Source: FEN-1219 sp963744305 (GTDB lineage Bacteria; Pseudomonadota; Gammaproteobacteria; Steroidobacterales; Rariloculaceae). Taken from it: a DNA stretch of 64,000 nt. Within the stretch, counting starts at the first letter, position 1; every line of letters begins with the position of its first letter. The DNA is taken from the NCBI GenBank assembly GCA_963744305.1, contig CAVUTF010000005.1, positions 135,474 through 199,473 on the forward strand, in the 5' to 3' direction. The translations under genes and the position numbers were made by a program. The notes below the pieces were generated by a model that searched no databases, was not told the origin of the DNA, and was given only the letters and a program-made list of their open reading frames with translations. This document shows, piece after piece, positions 1-10,449 of the stretch.

Positions 1-1128
1 GAGCGGCAGCATGATCAGCATGATCGAAGTCGAGTCGAGCAGCATGCCGAGCAGAATCAGGAGCAGCAGATAAGCCGCGAGGAAGCCCGGCAAGCCGAGC
101 CCCGTGCTGCCGAGAAACGCCGCCATGTCTTGCGGCAGCTCGGTCAGCGTCAGCATGCGGCTGAACATGCTCGCCGCGATGATCAGGAACAGGATCGAGA
201 CGGAGACCTGACCCGTCTCGCTCATGACTTCCCAGAGCTTCGCCCACGTCAGCCGTCGGCGCTTCACGAGCGCGATGCACCATCGCACCGAGCGCGCCGG
301 CCGCGCCGGCTTCCGTCGGCGTGAACACGCCGCCGTAGATGCCGCCGAGCACGAGCACGATCAGCGCACCACGGGCACGATGCCCGAGCAGCACGTTGCC
401 GCGCGCCGCTGCTCGTCGCGCGCGCCGCGGCGCCCGCGTCTGCACGTGTGCCGACGAAGCTCGGCCACAGCCAGGCCATCAAGCACGACGCCGACGGCAA
501 ACGCGACCGCGAGCAGGATGCCGGGCAGCACGGCCGCGAGAAACAGCGCGCCGATCGACACCTCGGCGAGCACGCCGTAGATGATCAGCAGCAGGCTCGG
601 CGGAATCAGCATGCCGAGCAGCGACGACCCGGCCGTGAGCCCGACGGCGAACTTCGGCGTGTAGCCCTGCCGCACCATCTCCGGCACGGCGATCTTCGTG
701 AAGATCGCGGCGGCCGCGATCGAGATGCCCGTGATCGCCGCGAACACGGCGTTCGCCGCAACCGTCGCGACGCCGAGCCCGCCGTAGATGCCGCCGAAGA
801 TGCGCTGCGCCGCGCGGAACGCGTCGCGGCCGATCGTCCGAGACGTTGACGAACAGGCCCATCAGCACGAACAGCGGCACGCGTCGCGAACACGTATTCG
901 GAGATCGTGCCTTCCGCGGCGAGCGCGAGCGTCTCGCGTCGCGATGCCGAAGTCGTGCTTGAGGAGCGCGAGGCCGAGAAAGCCCGTTAGCAACAGCGCG
1001 AACGCGATCGGCAAGCCGAGCACGATCAGCACGACGACGAGCACGATCATCGCAATGCCGACGGTGCGCGGCTCGACGTCGCCGCCCCAGAGCAAGCCGA
1101 GAAGCGCCGCGAGCAGCAGCAGCGGCAA
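1..1128 (-). CDS. dctM: TRAP transporter large permease DctM (partial, frameshifted)
   Basis: This is the large, multi-pass membrane subunit of a TRAP (ATP-independent periplasmic) transporter, which couples ion flux to uptake of a substrate delivered by the DctP protein. The N-terminal membrane helices read from about 1128 (TTG start), with the segment IVLGLPIAFALLLTGFLG. The conserved core GSSLLGMLIPPSLLLIIYG lies near 600-660. At least three breaks (near 950, 880 and 400) put consecutive conserved pieces in different frames, and the C-terminus runs off the window edge. It follows dctQ and dctP in transcription order. The family call is secure; the substrate cannot be told. Confidence 0.75.
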
Positions 1129-1129
1129 C

Positions 1130-1629
1130 GGGCGTCAACCAGCGCGCGCGATCGTTTGCGCCGCGCAGCGCAAGCCGCGCGTGCAGCGAGCCAGCTGCCG
1201 CAGCAAGCTCGGCGCCGGCCGCCACGACCCCCGCGACGACCACGAGCTTGATCGGCCAGACCGGCATCTTGAAGATGCCCTTCGACGCCCGCGAACTCCT
1301 CGTGCGCCACGCGCGCACGAGGTCGGGCGCACTCGCCGATCGCGATCAACGCGAAGAGCACGGCACCGATTGCACGTCAGAACAAGTTGCCAATCCCTCG
1401 CGAGCGCCGGACGGTTGCATCTCGAGCGGGCCGAGGAACATCTCGACGCGCATCAGCCGCGCTTGGTAGCACCGCGTAGCGGGAGCTGCAGGAACACGCA
1501 CGCGACGAGCGACAGCGAGACGATCTCGGTGACGCCGCGAATCGGGTCGTCGAACACCGTGCGCGCGGTGATATCGGCGCAGATCAGAAACATCAGCGCG
1601 AAGATCCCGATCACGCCGGCGCCGTTCAT
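1130..1629 (-). CDS. dctQ: TRAP transporter small permease DctQ (frameshifted)
   Basis: This is the small four-helix membrane subunit of the first TRAP transporter. The start region reads MNGAGVIGIFALMFLICADI, followed by DPIRGVTEIVSLSLVACVF, a typical DctQ first helix and cytoplasmic loop. The last helix (MPVWPIKLVVVAGVVAAG) is near 1210-1270 but in another frame, so at least one indel lies between. It sits just after the dctP stop (TAG at 1671-1673) and before dctM. The start at 1629 and the end are approximate because of the frame breaks. Confidence 0.6.
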
Positions 1630-1670
1630 CCAAAGGATCAGCTTCGCGAACAACTGTCGGTTGGCCGGTG

Positions 1671-2755
1671 CTAGTTCGGGCGATCCCAGTCCCGCAACGG
1701 CTTGCCGCCCCGCTCCCTGACGGCGTTCATGTACGCGCGCACGACGTCGCCGGCGGGGATAGCCGCGCGCTTCGGTCGCTTCGGCCCAGCGCAGCGCGAT
1801 GTTCGGCATCCCGGCTATCCACTTGCGCTTTTCGGCTAGCGGGCAACTCGGTAATCGTTGCGCCTTCTTTCCGCATGCGCCGCGATCCCGCGCTCGTAGC
1901 GCGCGTCGAGATCGTCCGCGACGCCGCGGCTGTACTCGGGTCCGAGATCGGCGAGCACTTGCTGCACGTCGTCCGGCAAGCGGTTCCACGTGTCGAGATT
2001 GATCGCGAGCGAGCCGCGTAACCTGGCTGCCCAGGCCGACGAGCGTGATGTACGGCGCGACCTCGTGCATGCGATACGGCGCGGCGCCCGTCAGGATCGT
2101 GAGGACGCCGTCGGCGACGCCGGTTTGGATTTGCTGTAGTACGTCGTCAAGCTGCCGTCGACCGCCACGGCGCCGGTGCCTTCGAGCCAGGCCGCGGCCG
2201 GCCCCGGTGCTAGGATCTTGCGGCCGCGCAGATCGTCGACGCTGTCGCACCGGAAAGTTGGTCAGCAAGTGGTAGCTATCGAGCGCGCTCGCGCCGAGGA
2301 ACTTTTGGTTCTGCGCGGTCCAGGCGTCGGCCATCGCCGGCATGGTGCGATGCAGCTCGTTCATGATCTCGACGATCAAGTGATAGTCGTCGTCGTGAAC
2401 GGCACGTAGTACGTCACGTTCTGCAGCGGCAGCTTCGACAGCTCCCAGAGCGTGCCGACCCAGCCCATGTCGGTGAGTCCGATCTCGATCGCCTCGAGCG
2501 TGTCGCCGTATTTATAGAGTGAGCCGCCGTACGCTTCGGTCCAGCGGATGCGATACGGGCTGCCGCATCGCTGCGAGGCGGCGGTTGCTCTCGGGAACGA
2601 CGAGCGTGTGCATCGCGCCGACCCAAGCGAGCCTCGTCGAATGACTCGACGCGACCGTGAGCTTGATGACGTTGCCGTCGTCCGCGGCGCGTGCGCCGAG
2701 CGAGCGCCGCGAGCACAGCCGCCAGCAGGCATCCGAGCGAACCGGAACTCGCCAT
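1671..2755 (-). CDS. dctP: TRAP transporter substrate-binding protein DctP (frameshifted)
   Basis: This is the periplasmic solute receptor of the first TRAP system. The N-terminus has a signal peptide (MASSGSLGCLLAAVLAAL), then KLTVASSHSTRLAWVGAMHT. Further conserved pieces are RIRWTEAYGGSLYKYGDTLE, GLTDMGWVGTLWELSKLPLQ and TGAAPYRMHEVAPYIT, and the end reads GKPLRDWDRPN before the stop. These pieces lie in at least three frames, with breaks near 2570, 2400, 2250 and 2000. Without indels the protein would be about 360 residues, normal for DctP. Ligand specificity is unknown. Confidence 0.7.
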
Positions 2756-2823
2756 CGATCGCGCACCGCGGTCCTCATGGAATTGCGGTACGGTATCATG
2801 GGTCTACACGAGGAGGTAGCGCG

Positions 2824-3811
2824 ATGGGAATGCTCGTCGACGGCCAGTGGCACGACGTTTGGTACGACACGAAGGCGATCGAAGGGCCGCTTCGTCCGCA
2901 GCGAAGCGCAGTTCCGCAATTGGGTCACGGCCGACGGCAGTCCCGGCCCTTCCGGCCGCGGCGGCTTCCGCGCCGAGCCGAACCGCTATCACCTATATGT
3001 CGCGTTCGCGTGCCCGTGGGCGCACCGCACGCTGATCTATCGCAAGTTGAAGGGGCTCGAGACGCTGATCGCCATCTCGGCCGTCAACAGCTACATGGGC
3101 AAGCGAAGGCTGGACGTTCGACGCCGGGCCCGGACATGATTCCCGACTCCGTCAACCGCGTCGAGCGACTCTACGAGCTCTACACGCTCGCCGATCCGAC
3201 CTACTCGGGCCGCGCGACGATTCCGATGCTGTGGGACAAGCACGAGCGGACGATCGTGTCGAACGAGTCGTCCGAGATCATCCGCATGTTCAACAGCGCG
3301 TTCGACGCGTGGGCGCGAATCGCAGAGCGACTACTATCCGGAGGCGCTGCGCGGCGAGATCGACGAGATCAACGCGTTCATCTATCCGAACGTCAACAAC
3401 GGCGTGTACCGCGCCGGCTTCGCAACGACGCAGGAAGCGTACGAGGAAGCGGTCGACGCGTTGTTCGCCGCGCTCGGACGAGCTCGAAGGGCGGCTCGCG
3501 ACTCGCCGCTATCTAACCGGCGATCGAGTCACCGAAGCGGACATGCGTCTGTTCACGACGCTGATGCGCTTCGATCCCGTCTACTACGGCCACTTCAAGT
3601 GCAACCGGCGGCGCATCGTCGACTATCCGAACCTCTGGGGCTTCGTGCGCGACGTCTATCAGATGCCCGGCATCGCGGAGACCGTGCACATCGACTTCAT
3701 CAAGCGGCATTACTACGGCAGCCACGCGAACATTGAACCCGATCGCGCATCGTGCCGATCGGCCCCGACATCGACTTCGAAGGCGCACGGCCGCGAGCGG
3801 CTCGCCGCTGA
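2824..3811 (+). CDS. Glutathionyl-hydroquinone reductase (Omega/Xi-class GST, frameshifted)
   Basis: This cytoplasmic enzyme of the YqjG/PcpF/ECM4 family reduces glutathionyl-hydroquinones using glutathione. It starts MGMLVDGQWHDVWYDTKA, continues with SEAQFRNWVTADGSPGPSG, and has the active-site cysteine in FACPWAHRTLIYRKLKG. Later landmarks are MIPDSVNRVERLYELYTLAD, SGRATIPMLWDK, NVNNGVYRAGF and the C-terminal RYLTGDRVTEADMRLFTTL and FDPVYYGHFKCN. Breaks occur near 2886, 3105, 3135, 3320, 3480 and 3745. The corrected length of about 325 residues matches the family. It is divergent from dctP and convergent with the pirin gene. Confidence 0.85.
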
Positions 3812-4678
3812 GCAAGCTTGCCGGCCGCTTGATAGTCGGCGAACGCCTGGTGGATCTCTGTCGGCCGTGTTCATCACGAACGGGCCGTAACGCGCGACCG
3901 GCTCGTTGAGCGGCCGGCCGCCACGACGATCAGCCGCGCGCCCTCCGCGCCCGCGGTCACGGGCAAGCTCGCGCCGTGACTCGTCAGCGCGAGCTCGCCG
4001 CGCTCGATCGCCGTCGCCGCGGCGCCGATCTGCGCGTCGCCCTGATACACATAGGCGAACACGTTGTGGCCTTCCGGAAGCTGCGGCCGCATAGCTCGCG
4101 CGCGGCGTCCAAATGCAGATCGAAGATACACGGGCTCGGTCGCGACGCGCGTCACGGGCCCGTCGACGCCGTCGATGCTGCCGGCGAGCACGCGCGACGC
4201 GCGCGCCCGGCCCGACGGGACTTCCGGAATTCGTCGCCTGGATGTCTTGATAGCGCGGCGCCGTCATCTTGTCGCGCGCGCGGCAAATTCACCCAGAGCT
4301 GAAAGCCCCACATGAGGCCCTTCCTGCTTGCTCCGGGAATTCCGAGTGGACGATGCCGCGGCCCGGCGGTCATCCACTGCACGCTGCCGGGGCCGAGCAG
4401 GCCCGTGTTGCCCTGATTGTCGCCGTGCCGCATGCGGCCCGCGAGCATGTAGGTGACGGTCTCGAAGCCGCGATGCGGATGGTCCGGGAAGCCCGCGAGG
4501 TAGTCGTTGGGATCGTCGGAGCGGAACTCGTCGAGCAGCAGGAACGGATCGAACGAATCGAGACCTCCGTGCCGATCACGCGCGTCATGCTCACGCCCGC
4601 GCCGTCGCTCGTCGCTTGCCCGCGAACGCGCCGCACCACTTCGCGAGCTGCCGTATCCGGTGTTTTCACTGTCGCCAT
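3700..4678 (-). CDS. Pirin family protein (frameshifted)
   Basis: This is a bicupin of the pirin family; members have been linked to quercetinase activity or redox sensing, so the precise role is open. It starts MATVKTPDTAAREVVRRV, and the cupin core includes MLAGRMRHGDNQGNTGLLG, GSVQWMTAG and GLMWGFQLWVNLPRA. The C-terminal half shows LPEGHNVFAYVYQGDAQIG and the family-typical EPVARYGPFVMNTA. At least four breaks (near 4560, 4380, 4200 and 3885) separate these. The C-terminal end is uncertain: the conserved frame runs to a stop at 3700, overlapping the convergent reductase gene, but another indel may hide an earlier stop near 3815. Confidence 0.75.
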
Positions 4679-4833
4679 TGCTCCGCTCCTTGCTCGGGAC
4701 CGCCGTCGGCGTGGAAAGGCCTACTTTAGCGCATCATTGCGGCGGTTCGGGCGGGCGTGCTGGAACCGCCGGCGGCCGCGGCGATATCATGCCGAGCGGA
4801 TTCTCGTTCACGATTCACTTGGGGAGTTTCAGC

Positions 4834-5750
4834 GTGAAAACGACAAGCTTCGGAGTCTGCAGCTAGGCGCGTGCGTGCTGCTGGCCGTGCCCGCTTTGGC
4901 GCAGGAACAGGATTTCTCCGCTGCCACGATCGAGACGCAGGAGCTCGGCGACGGCTTGTACATGCTGATGCTCGTCGGCGCGGGAGCCGGCAACATCGCG
5001 CTGTCGACCGGCGACGACGGCTCCGTGATCGTCGACACGCAGTTCGCGCCCTTGAACGCGAAGATTCTCGCCGCGATCCGCCGAGCGGGCGGCGGACGAC
5101 GTGAAGTTCGTCATCAACACGCACTGGCACGGCGATCACTCCGGCGGCAACGAGAATTTCGGCAAAGCCGGCGCCGTGATCATCGCCCACAACAACGTGC
5201 GCACGCGCATGAGCACCGAGCAGGTCATGGCCGCGTTCAATCAGACCGTGCCGCCCTCTCCGGCCGCCGCGCTGCCCGTGCTCACGTTCCCGACGCGCGC
5301 CACGTTTCACTGGAACGGCAACACCGTCAACGTCGTAGCACGTCCAGAACGCGCACACCGACGGCGACTCGATCATGCACTTCACGAACGTGAACGTCTT
5401 TCACATGGGCGACACGTTCATGAACGGACGGCTATCCGTTCATCGACATCGGCAGCAACGGCTCGATCAACGGCTTCATCGCGGCGGCGGAAACCGTGCT
5501 CGCGCGCTCCGACGCGAACACGAAGATCATCCCGGGCCACGGCGCGCTCGCAACACCAGACGACTTGCGCGCGTTCTTGAACGTCGTGAAAACGACTCGC
5601 GACCGCGTGCAAGCGCTGATCAGCCAAGGCCGCACCGAGCAGCAGGTCATCGACGCGAAACCCACCGCCGAGTGGGATGCGACCTACGGCGCGGGCTTCA
5701 TGAACGGCGAGACGTTCACTCGCTTTACGTTCCAAGACCTCAGCGAATAG
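4834..5750 (+). CDS. Secreted MBL-fold metallo-hydrolase (frameshifted)
   Basis: This is a metallo-beta-lactamase-fold enzyme exported by a signal peptide (GACVLLAVPALAQ). The zinc motif is NTHWHGDHSGGNENFG (HxHxDH), with further ligands in HMGDTF and IIPGHGALATPDDLRA. A GTG start at 4834 with GGGGAG about 8 nt upstream fits best; the reading frame shifts right after it (near 4845) and again near 5090, 5340 and 5436. The corrected length is about 300 residues. The substrate cannot be inferred from the motif alone. The gene ends 3 nt before a palindromic repeat that also covers the stop of the convergent dctM. Confidence 0.8.
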
Positions 5751-5753
5751 CCC

Positions 5754-5836
5754 GAAATCGGGGTCGGGTACTAATTTCCTCTACGGCCGTCGGGAAACGA
5801 CCGTCGCGGCGGAAATTCGTACCCGACCCCGATTTC
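5754..5836. repeat. Palindromic intergenic repeat, copy 1
   Basis: An imperfect inverted repeat has 26-bp arms at 5754-5779 and 5811-5836 that match at 25 of 26 positions, with a loop of about 31 nt. The arms carry the core GGGGTCGGGTAC shared with copies at 12743 and 37436. It fills the gap between two convergent genes and contains the stop codon of the second dctM (5835-5837 on the minus strand), so it may also act as a bidirectional terminator. It resembles REP-type mobile palindromes, but no transposase gene is in the window. Confidence 0.85.
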
Positions 5837-7144
5837 AACCGGTCCGCGCGGCGACTTCTCCCCAGCCCAGCCATTCCGGCAGCGCGAGCGACACGGCCGG
5901 CACGTACGTCACGACGAACGAGCATGGCGAACAGCACGACGAGCCACGGCGCAGCGGCGCGGACCACCTCCGTGATCGACATCTTCGCGATGCCGGCCGT
6001 GACGAACAGGTTCAACCCGACCGGCGGCGTGATCATGCCGATCTCCAGGTTGACCGTCATGATGATGCCCAAGTGAACCGGGTCGATGCCGAGCTGCAGT
6101 CGCGATCGGAAACAAGATCGGCACGAAAATCAGGATCACCGACGTCGCGTCCATGAACGCGCCCGCCACGAGCAGGATCAAGTTCAGCACGATCAGGAAT
6201 GCCCAGGGCGGCAGTCCGAGGCCGTTGATCCAGGCCGAAACCACCTGCGGAATCTGCTCCGTCGTGAGCACGAATGCGAATACGAACGCGTTCGCGATGA
6301 TGAACATCAGCATCGCGGTCACTTTCGCGCTTTCGATCAGCACGCGTCGGGATGTCGGCCAGCCGAAGGTCGCGATAAACGAATAGCGCGATCACGAACG
6401 CGTACACGGCCGAGACGGCGGCCGCTTCGGTCGGCGTGAAAACTCCGACGTAGATGCCGCCCATGATGATCACGATCAGGAGCAGGCCCCAGAACGCCTC
6501 GCGCCCCGTTTTGAGAACGGTCGCGATCGTCGCCCGCGGCTGGCGAGGCAAATTGCGGCGCCGCGCGATCACTGCGACCGCCGCCATCAGCGCAGCGGTC
6601 AAGCAGGATTCCGGGCAGCGACGCCGGCCATGAATAGATGACCGATGGAAGTCTCCGTCACCGCACCGTAGACGACCATCACGATCGACGGCGGAATCAG
6701 GATGCCGAGCGTGCCCGCGTTGCAAATCAGTCCGGCGGCGAATTCCTTCGAGTAGCCCGACGCCGCCATGCCGGCGATCATGATGCTGCCCACGGCGACG
6801 ACGGTCGCCGGCGAAGACCCCGAGACCGCCGCGAAGAACGCGCACGCGAGAAGCGCGGCGAGAGCGAGCCCGCCGCGGAAATGCCCGACGAGCGCGTTTG
6901 CGAACGCGATCATGCGGCGCGCGACCCCGCCCGTCGTGAGGAACGTGCCCGCGAGAATGAAGAACGGGATCGCAAGCAGCGGATACACCTGCATCGCGCT
7001 GAAGAAACGCTGCGCGAGCACGACGAGCGTCTGGTCCGAGAACAGGAGGATCGTGCCGATGCTTGCCAACCCAAGCGCGATCGCGATCGGCACGCCCGCG
7101 AGGAGGCAGACGAGCAGCACCGCGAACAAGAACAGCGCGCTCAT
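5835..7144 (-). CDS. dctM: TRAP transporter large permease DctM, second system (frameshifted)
   Basis: This is the large membrane subunit of the second TRAP transporter. It starts MSALFLFAVLLVCLLAGVP at 7144, overlapping the dctQ stop by ATGA. The signature NAGTLGILIPPSIVMVVYG is present near 6660-6720, and later helices include GREAFWGLLLIVIIMGGIYV and LPPWAFLIVLNLILLVAGAF, then GMITPPVGLNLFVTAGIAKM. Breaks lie near 6610, 6345, 6100 and 5920. The corrected frame ends PEWLGWGEVAARTG with a TGA inside the palindromic repeat. The corrected length of about 436 residues is normal for DctM. Confidence 0.85.
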
Positions 7145-7665
7145 ACAGGCGGCGGTTCTTTGTCGCGCGCCGCCACGTGTGTGCCCCATGCCGCTTGCAG
7201 CAAGCGCACCGCGAGCAGCGCGAACGCGACAGGCATGATTCCGGTCAACAGCCAGCGCGGCAGAGGAATGTCGCGAGCGTAATTACCGAGCGCGAACGAC
7301 CGCTCGACGAAAGCCGCGCTGCCGACGACCATGAGCACGCAGTATCCGAGGCTCGCCGCCAGCGCGCCGAAAGCCACGGCGCGCGCGGCTCGCCGCGACA
7401 GCCTGCTCGTCACGAGATCGACGACGATGTGCGCCTGCGTGCGAATGCCGTACGACATGCCGATCAGCACGAGCCACGCGAAGGTGTACACCGTCGCCTC
7501 GAGCGCCCACACGAACCCCGTGCCGAAGAGATAGCGCAGCACCACCTGCACGAACGTCGCGATCGTCATGAACGCGAGGGCGAGCGCCATGAAGCCTTCT
7601 TCGAGGCGGTCGACGATCGCCCATATGCGCGCGCGATTGCTGCGCGCACGATCTCTATTGACCGG
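7141..7665 (-). CDS. dctQ: TRAP transporter small permease DctQ, second system
   Basis: This four-helix small permease is intact over its conserved part: LEEGFMALALAFMTIATF, then YLFGTGFVWALEATVYTFAW, GIRTQAHIVVDLVTSRLSR and a last helix WLLTGIMPVAFALLAVRLL. Its stop overlaps the dctM start by 4 nt. The start is unclear because the frame runs open upstream into the dctP C-terminus without a stop. A one-base indel would expose a dctP TAA at 7681-7683, so I treat them as two genes rather than a fusion. Confidence 0.75.
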   Translation of the reverse strand, partial: PVNRDRARSNRARIWAIVDRLEEGFMALALAFMTIATFVQVVLRYLFGTGFVWALEATVYTFAWLVLIGMSYGIRTQAHIVVDLVTSRLSRRAARAVAFGALAASLGYCVLMVVGSAAFVERSFALGNYARDIPLPRWLLTGIMPVAFALLAVRLLQAAWGTHVAARDKEPPPV

Positions 7666-7680
7666 TGCGCTTACGCTGCG

Positions 7681-8688
7681 CTCGGCAGCTTCGATGAGGT
7701 CCGCGCCGATCTCGTCGCGGAACTCGCTCCCACACGGGTCGCATGACCGCGCGCCACTCGGCGATCTCGGCGGGAGTGAGCTCGATGACCTCCGTGCGGC
7801 CCGAGTCGATGACCTTTTGCCGGTCCTCGCGCTGGAATTCGGCGGAGCGCGCGTTAACCCACGCGGTGATCTCGGCGATGATTTCCTCGAGGCCGTGCGC
7901 GGATGTCCGTCGGGAAGCGACTCCCAGAAGTCGCGATTCACGGCCACGAAGTAGCCGATGTAGCCGTGATTCGTGTCCATCGCGTACGGCTGCACCTCGT
8001 AGAGCTTCGACGCGTAGGTGTTCGACCAGCTGTTCTCCTGCGCGTCGACAGTGCCCGTTTGCAGCGCCTGATAGACCTCGCTGAACGCCATCTTTTGCGG
8101 GCTGCCGCCGAATGCGATCACTTGGGCTTGGAGCACATCCGATTCCATGATCGCGGAACTTGACCCCGGCCGCGTCGGACGGCACGCGCAGCGGCTTGCG
8201 TGCCGTGAAGTGCTTCATGCCGTTGTGCCACCACGCTAACCCAAGCATGCCTTGATCCGTCAGCGTCGTGAGCAGCGTCTGCCCGAGCGGGCTCTGCTGA
8301 AAGCGCTCGACGGATGGAAGATCGGGAAACAAGAACGGCAGATCGAACAGCTGAAACTTCGGCGTCAGTCGATCGAACAGCGATGCCGCGGGCGCAATCA
8401 TCTGGATCTCGCCGAACGCGAGCGCCTCGAGCGCGTCGCTGTCGTCCATGAGTTGCGCCGAAGGATAGATCTCGATCTGTACGCGGCCCGGAAAACGCGC
8501 CTCGGCGAGCTCTTTGAAGCGCTCGGCTGCCTGACCTTTCGGCGTGGACGGAGCGACGACGTGCGGAAACTTGATGACGTACGTCTTGCTCTCGGACTGT
8601 CCAGGTTCGCCTCCGCGCCGCACGCGACGAGGCCGGCGCAAACGATGGCGACGGCCGCGCGCCGCGTCATCCGCAATCGACCTGACAT
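7681..8688 (-). CDS. dctP: TRAP transporter substrate-binding protein DctP, second system (frameshifted)
   Basis: This is the solute receptor of the second TRAP system. The N-terminus (MSGRLRMTRRAAVAIVCAG then LVACG) carries a lipobox-like LVAC, so the protein may be a lipoprotein rather than freely periplasmic. Conserved pieces are KFPHVVAPSTPKGQAAERF, LFDLPFLFPDLPSVERF, GLAWWHNGMKHFTARKPLR and QALQTGTVDAQENSWSNTY, typical of the DctP/TeaA fold. Breaks lie near 8590, 8155, 7905 and 7730. The corrected length is about 335 residues. The ligand is unknown; neighbouring genes do not settle it. Confidence 0.8.
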
Positions 8689-8713
8689 GTGATCCCCTTC
8701 GAGCACGGCACGC

Positions 8714-10103
8714 TCAGTACGGATTCGCGATCGGCAGCTCCTCCGCAGGGAACAGCGTGATGATCTTCGCGCCGGTCGGCGTGAGCACGACCTCTTCCTC
8801 GATGCGCGCCGCCGATATCCCGTCGGTTGCCGGGCAGTAAGTCTCGACGGCGAACACCATCCCGACCTTGAGCTCGATCGGCTCGCGGAACGACGTGACG
8901 CGCGAAATCAGCGGCCGCTCGTGCAGCCCCAAGCCCAGACCGTGGCAGAAGTTCAGGCCGAACGCGTCGATTTCGCTCGGGAAACCGATCTCGTCGGCGA
9001 GTCGGGAGCGCGTGCGCGACCTCGTCGGTGCCCATGCCGGGCTTCAAGAGCTCGATCGTGCGGTCCATCCACTCGCGCGCCTTGCGGTACGCCGTGCGTT
9101 GCGGCGCGGTGGCTCGCCCGACCGCGAACGTCCGGTAGTAGCACGTGCGATAGCCGATGAACGACTGGATCACGTCGAAGAACGCCTGATCGCCCGGCCG
9201 GATCAGGCGGTCCGTGAAGTTGTGCGGATGCGGCGAGCAGCGCTCGCCCGAGATCGAGTTGATCGCCTCGACGCAGTCGGAGCCCATCTCGTACAACCGG
9301 CTCGCTGCGAGCGCCACGATCTGCGATTCCTTCACGCCGGGCTTCAGCGCCTCGGAGATGTCCTGATAGACGCCGTCGACCATCGCCGCCGCCATGTTGA
9401 GCAGCGTGATCTCGTCGTGGCTCTTGACCTCGCGCGCGAGCAGCATCGTCTGCTGGCCGTCGCGCACCTCGATGCCGGCCTTCTGCAGCTCGAACAGCAT
9501 CGGCGGCTCGATGACGTCGACGCCGAGCGGCATGTGGCCGACGCCCTCCTCGTCCAAGATCGCCTTGATCTCGCGCGCCGCGTCACGGAACAACGTGAGA
9601 TCGCCGCCGACCGCCCCGCGCATGCCGAGCATGCCCGCCCGACAGTGTTTTTCGTGCAGCCACGGCGCGTAAAGCCTGTGGTGCTTCGCCGCCGAGCCGA
9701 AGTCCCAGATGTACGGGTCGCCGTTGCCGGTGATCAACGAGTAACGCAACAGCTTGTCGCGCGCCCACTCGCCGATGACCGTGCTCGTCGTGTAACGGAT
9801 GTTGTGCTGATCGAACGACAGCAGGCCGCCGAGACCGGAGCCCGCGAGCGCTTCGCGCACGCGCCCGACGCGGTAATTGTGCAACCGGCGGAAATTGACG
9901 CGCTCCTCGAAGTCGACCTGCGTGTGGCCGGGCGCCTGCAGCGGGCGTTTCCACTGATGATGCGGATCGATGTCGTCGTCCAGCACGACCTGCGGCTCGA
10001 CGCGCTCGGACTTCCCACTTTTCCTGATCTTCGAGGCCGTCGCCGCCTTCGCTATCGATTTCTTCGGCGTGCCCGCCTTCGCCTTGACCCGCTTCTTAGC
10101 CAT
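8714..10103 (-). CDS. M24 (pita-bread fold) peptidase-like protein with degenerate metal site
   Basis: This protein belongs to the creatinase/prolidase/Xaa-Pro aminopeptidase M24 superfamily. The N-terminal domain contains GLLSFDQHNIRYTTSTVIGE and PYIWDFGSAAKHHRLY, and the C-terminal catalytic fold retains CHGLGLGLHERP, FAVETYCPATDG and ARIEEEVVLT (histidine and two glutamate ligands). The usual Asp-x-Asp is FDVI and the next Asp position is CYYR, so two expected aspartate ligands are absent. A lysine/alanine-rich stretch of about 40 residues precedes the domain and there is no signal peptide. One frame break lies near 9003. The layout resembles the DMSP lyase DddP, but the activity is unknown. 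Confidence 0.75.
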
Positions 10104-10449
10104 GCTGTCCCCTAGTTATTGAGCGCTTCTTTTCGACCGCGCCGCCGGTCACGACTCCGGCAGACGAACGCGCGATTGTACGCGCCGGCGATCGGCGCAG
10201 AACAGCCCGGCGGACCGGCCGCGGGTGCGTGATCGGCTAGGGGCCGGAGCCCACCCTGTTCGCGAGCGCTGGGTGTGGGCCGTGACGCGAGTCGCCGCCG
10301 CGGCGCCGGGTGCGGTATCATTCGCCACTGGTTAGGATCCGCCGCAGCTTGAGCTGCGGCGAGATCACGATGTTCCCGGCCGAGCGCCGCCGTCGCAAAC
10401 CCGCGCCGGTCGGTCGGCCCACCGAAACCGAAGATAAAGGTAAGACGAA
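10104..10449. other. 346-nt divergent intergenic region
   Basis: This lies between the M24 gene (minus strand) and the dehydrogenase operon (plus strand), so it should hold both promoters. A perfect 9-bp inverted repeat occurs at 10341-10360 (GCCGCAGCT-TG-AGCTGCGGC), whose dyad is compact enough to be an operator as much as a hairpin. An AAAGG 9-10 nt before the GTG at 10450 could serve as a ribosome binding site. I recognise no riboswitch. Confidence 0.4.

Noticed and set aside
7141..8148. DctP-DctQ fusion in the second TRAP system
   Set aside because: The join lies next to proven frame breaks, and a one-base indel would place TAA at 7681-7683, restoring the usual separate genes.
10341..10360. 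The intergenic inverted repeat as a riboswitch or attenuator
   Set aside because: Only a 9-bp dyad with a 2-nt loop is present; no conserved aptamer-like architecture, leader peptide or following T tract is visible.
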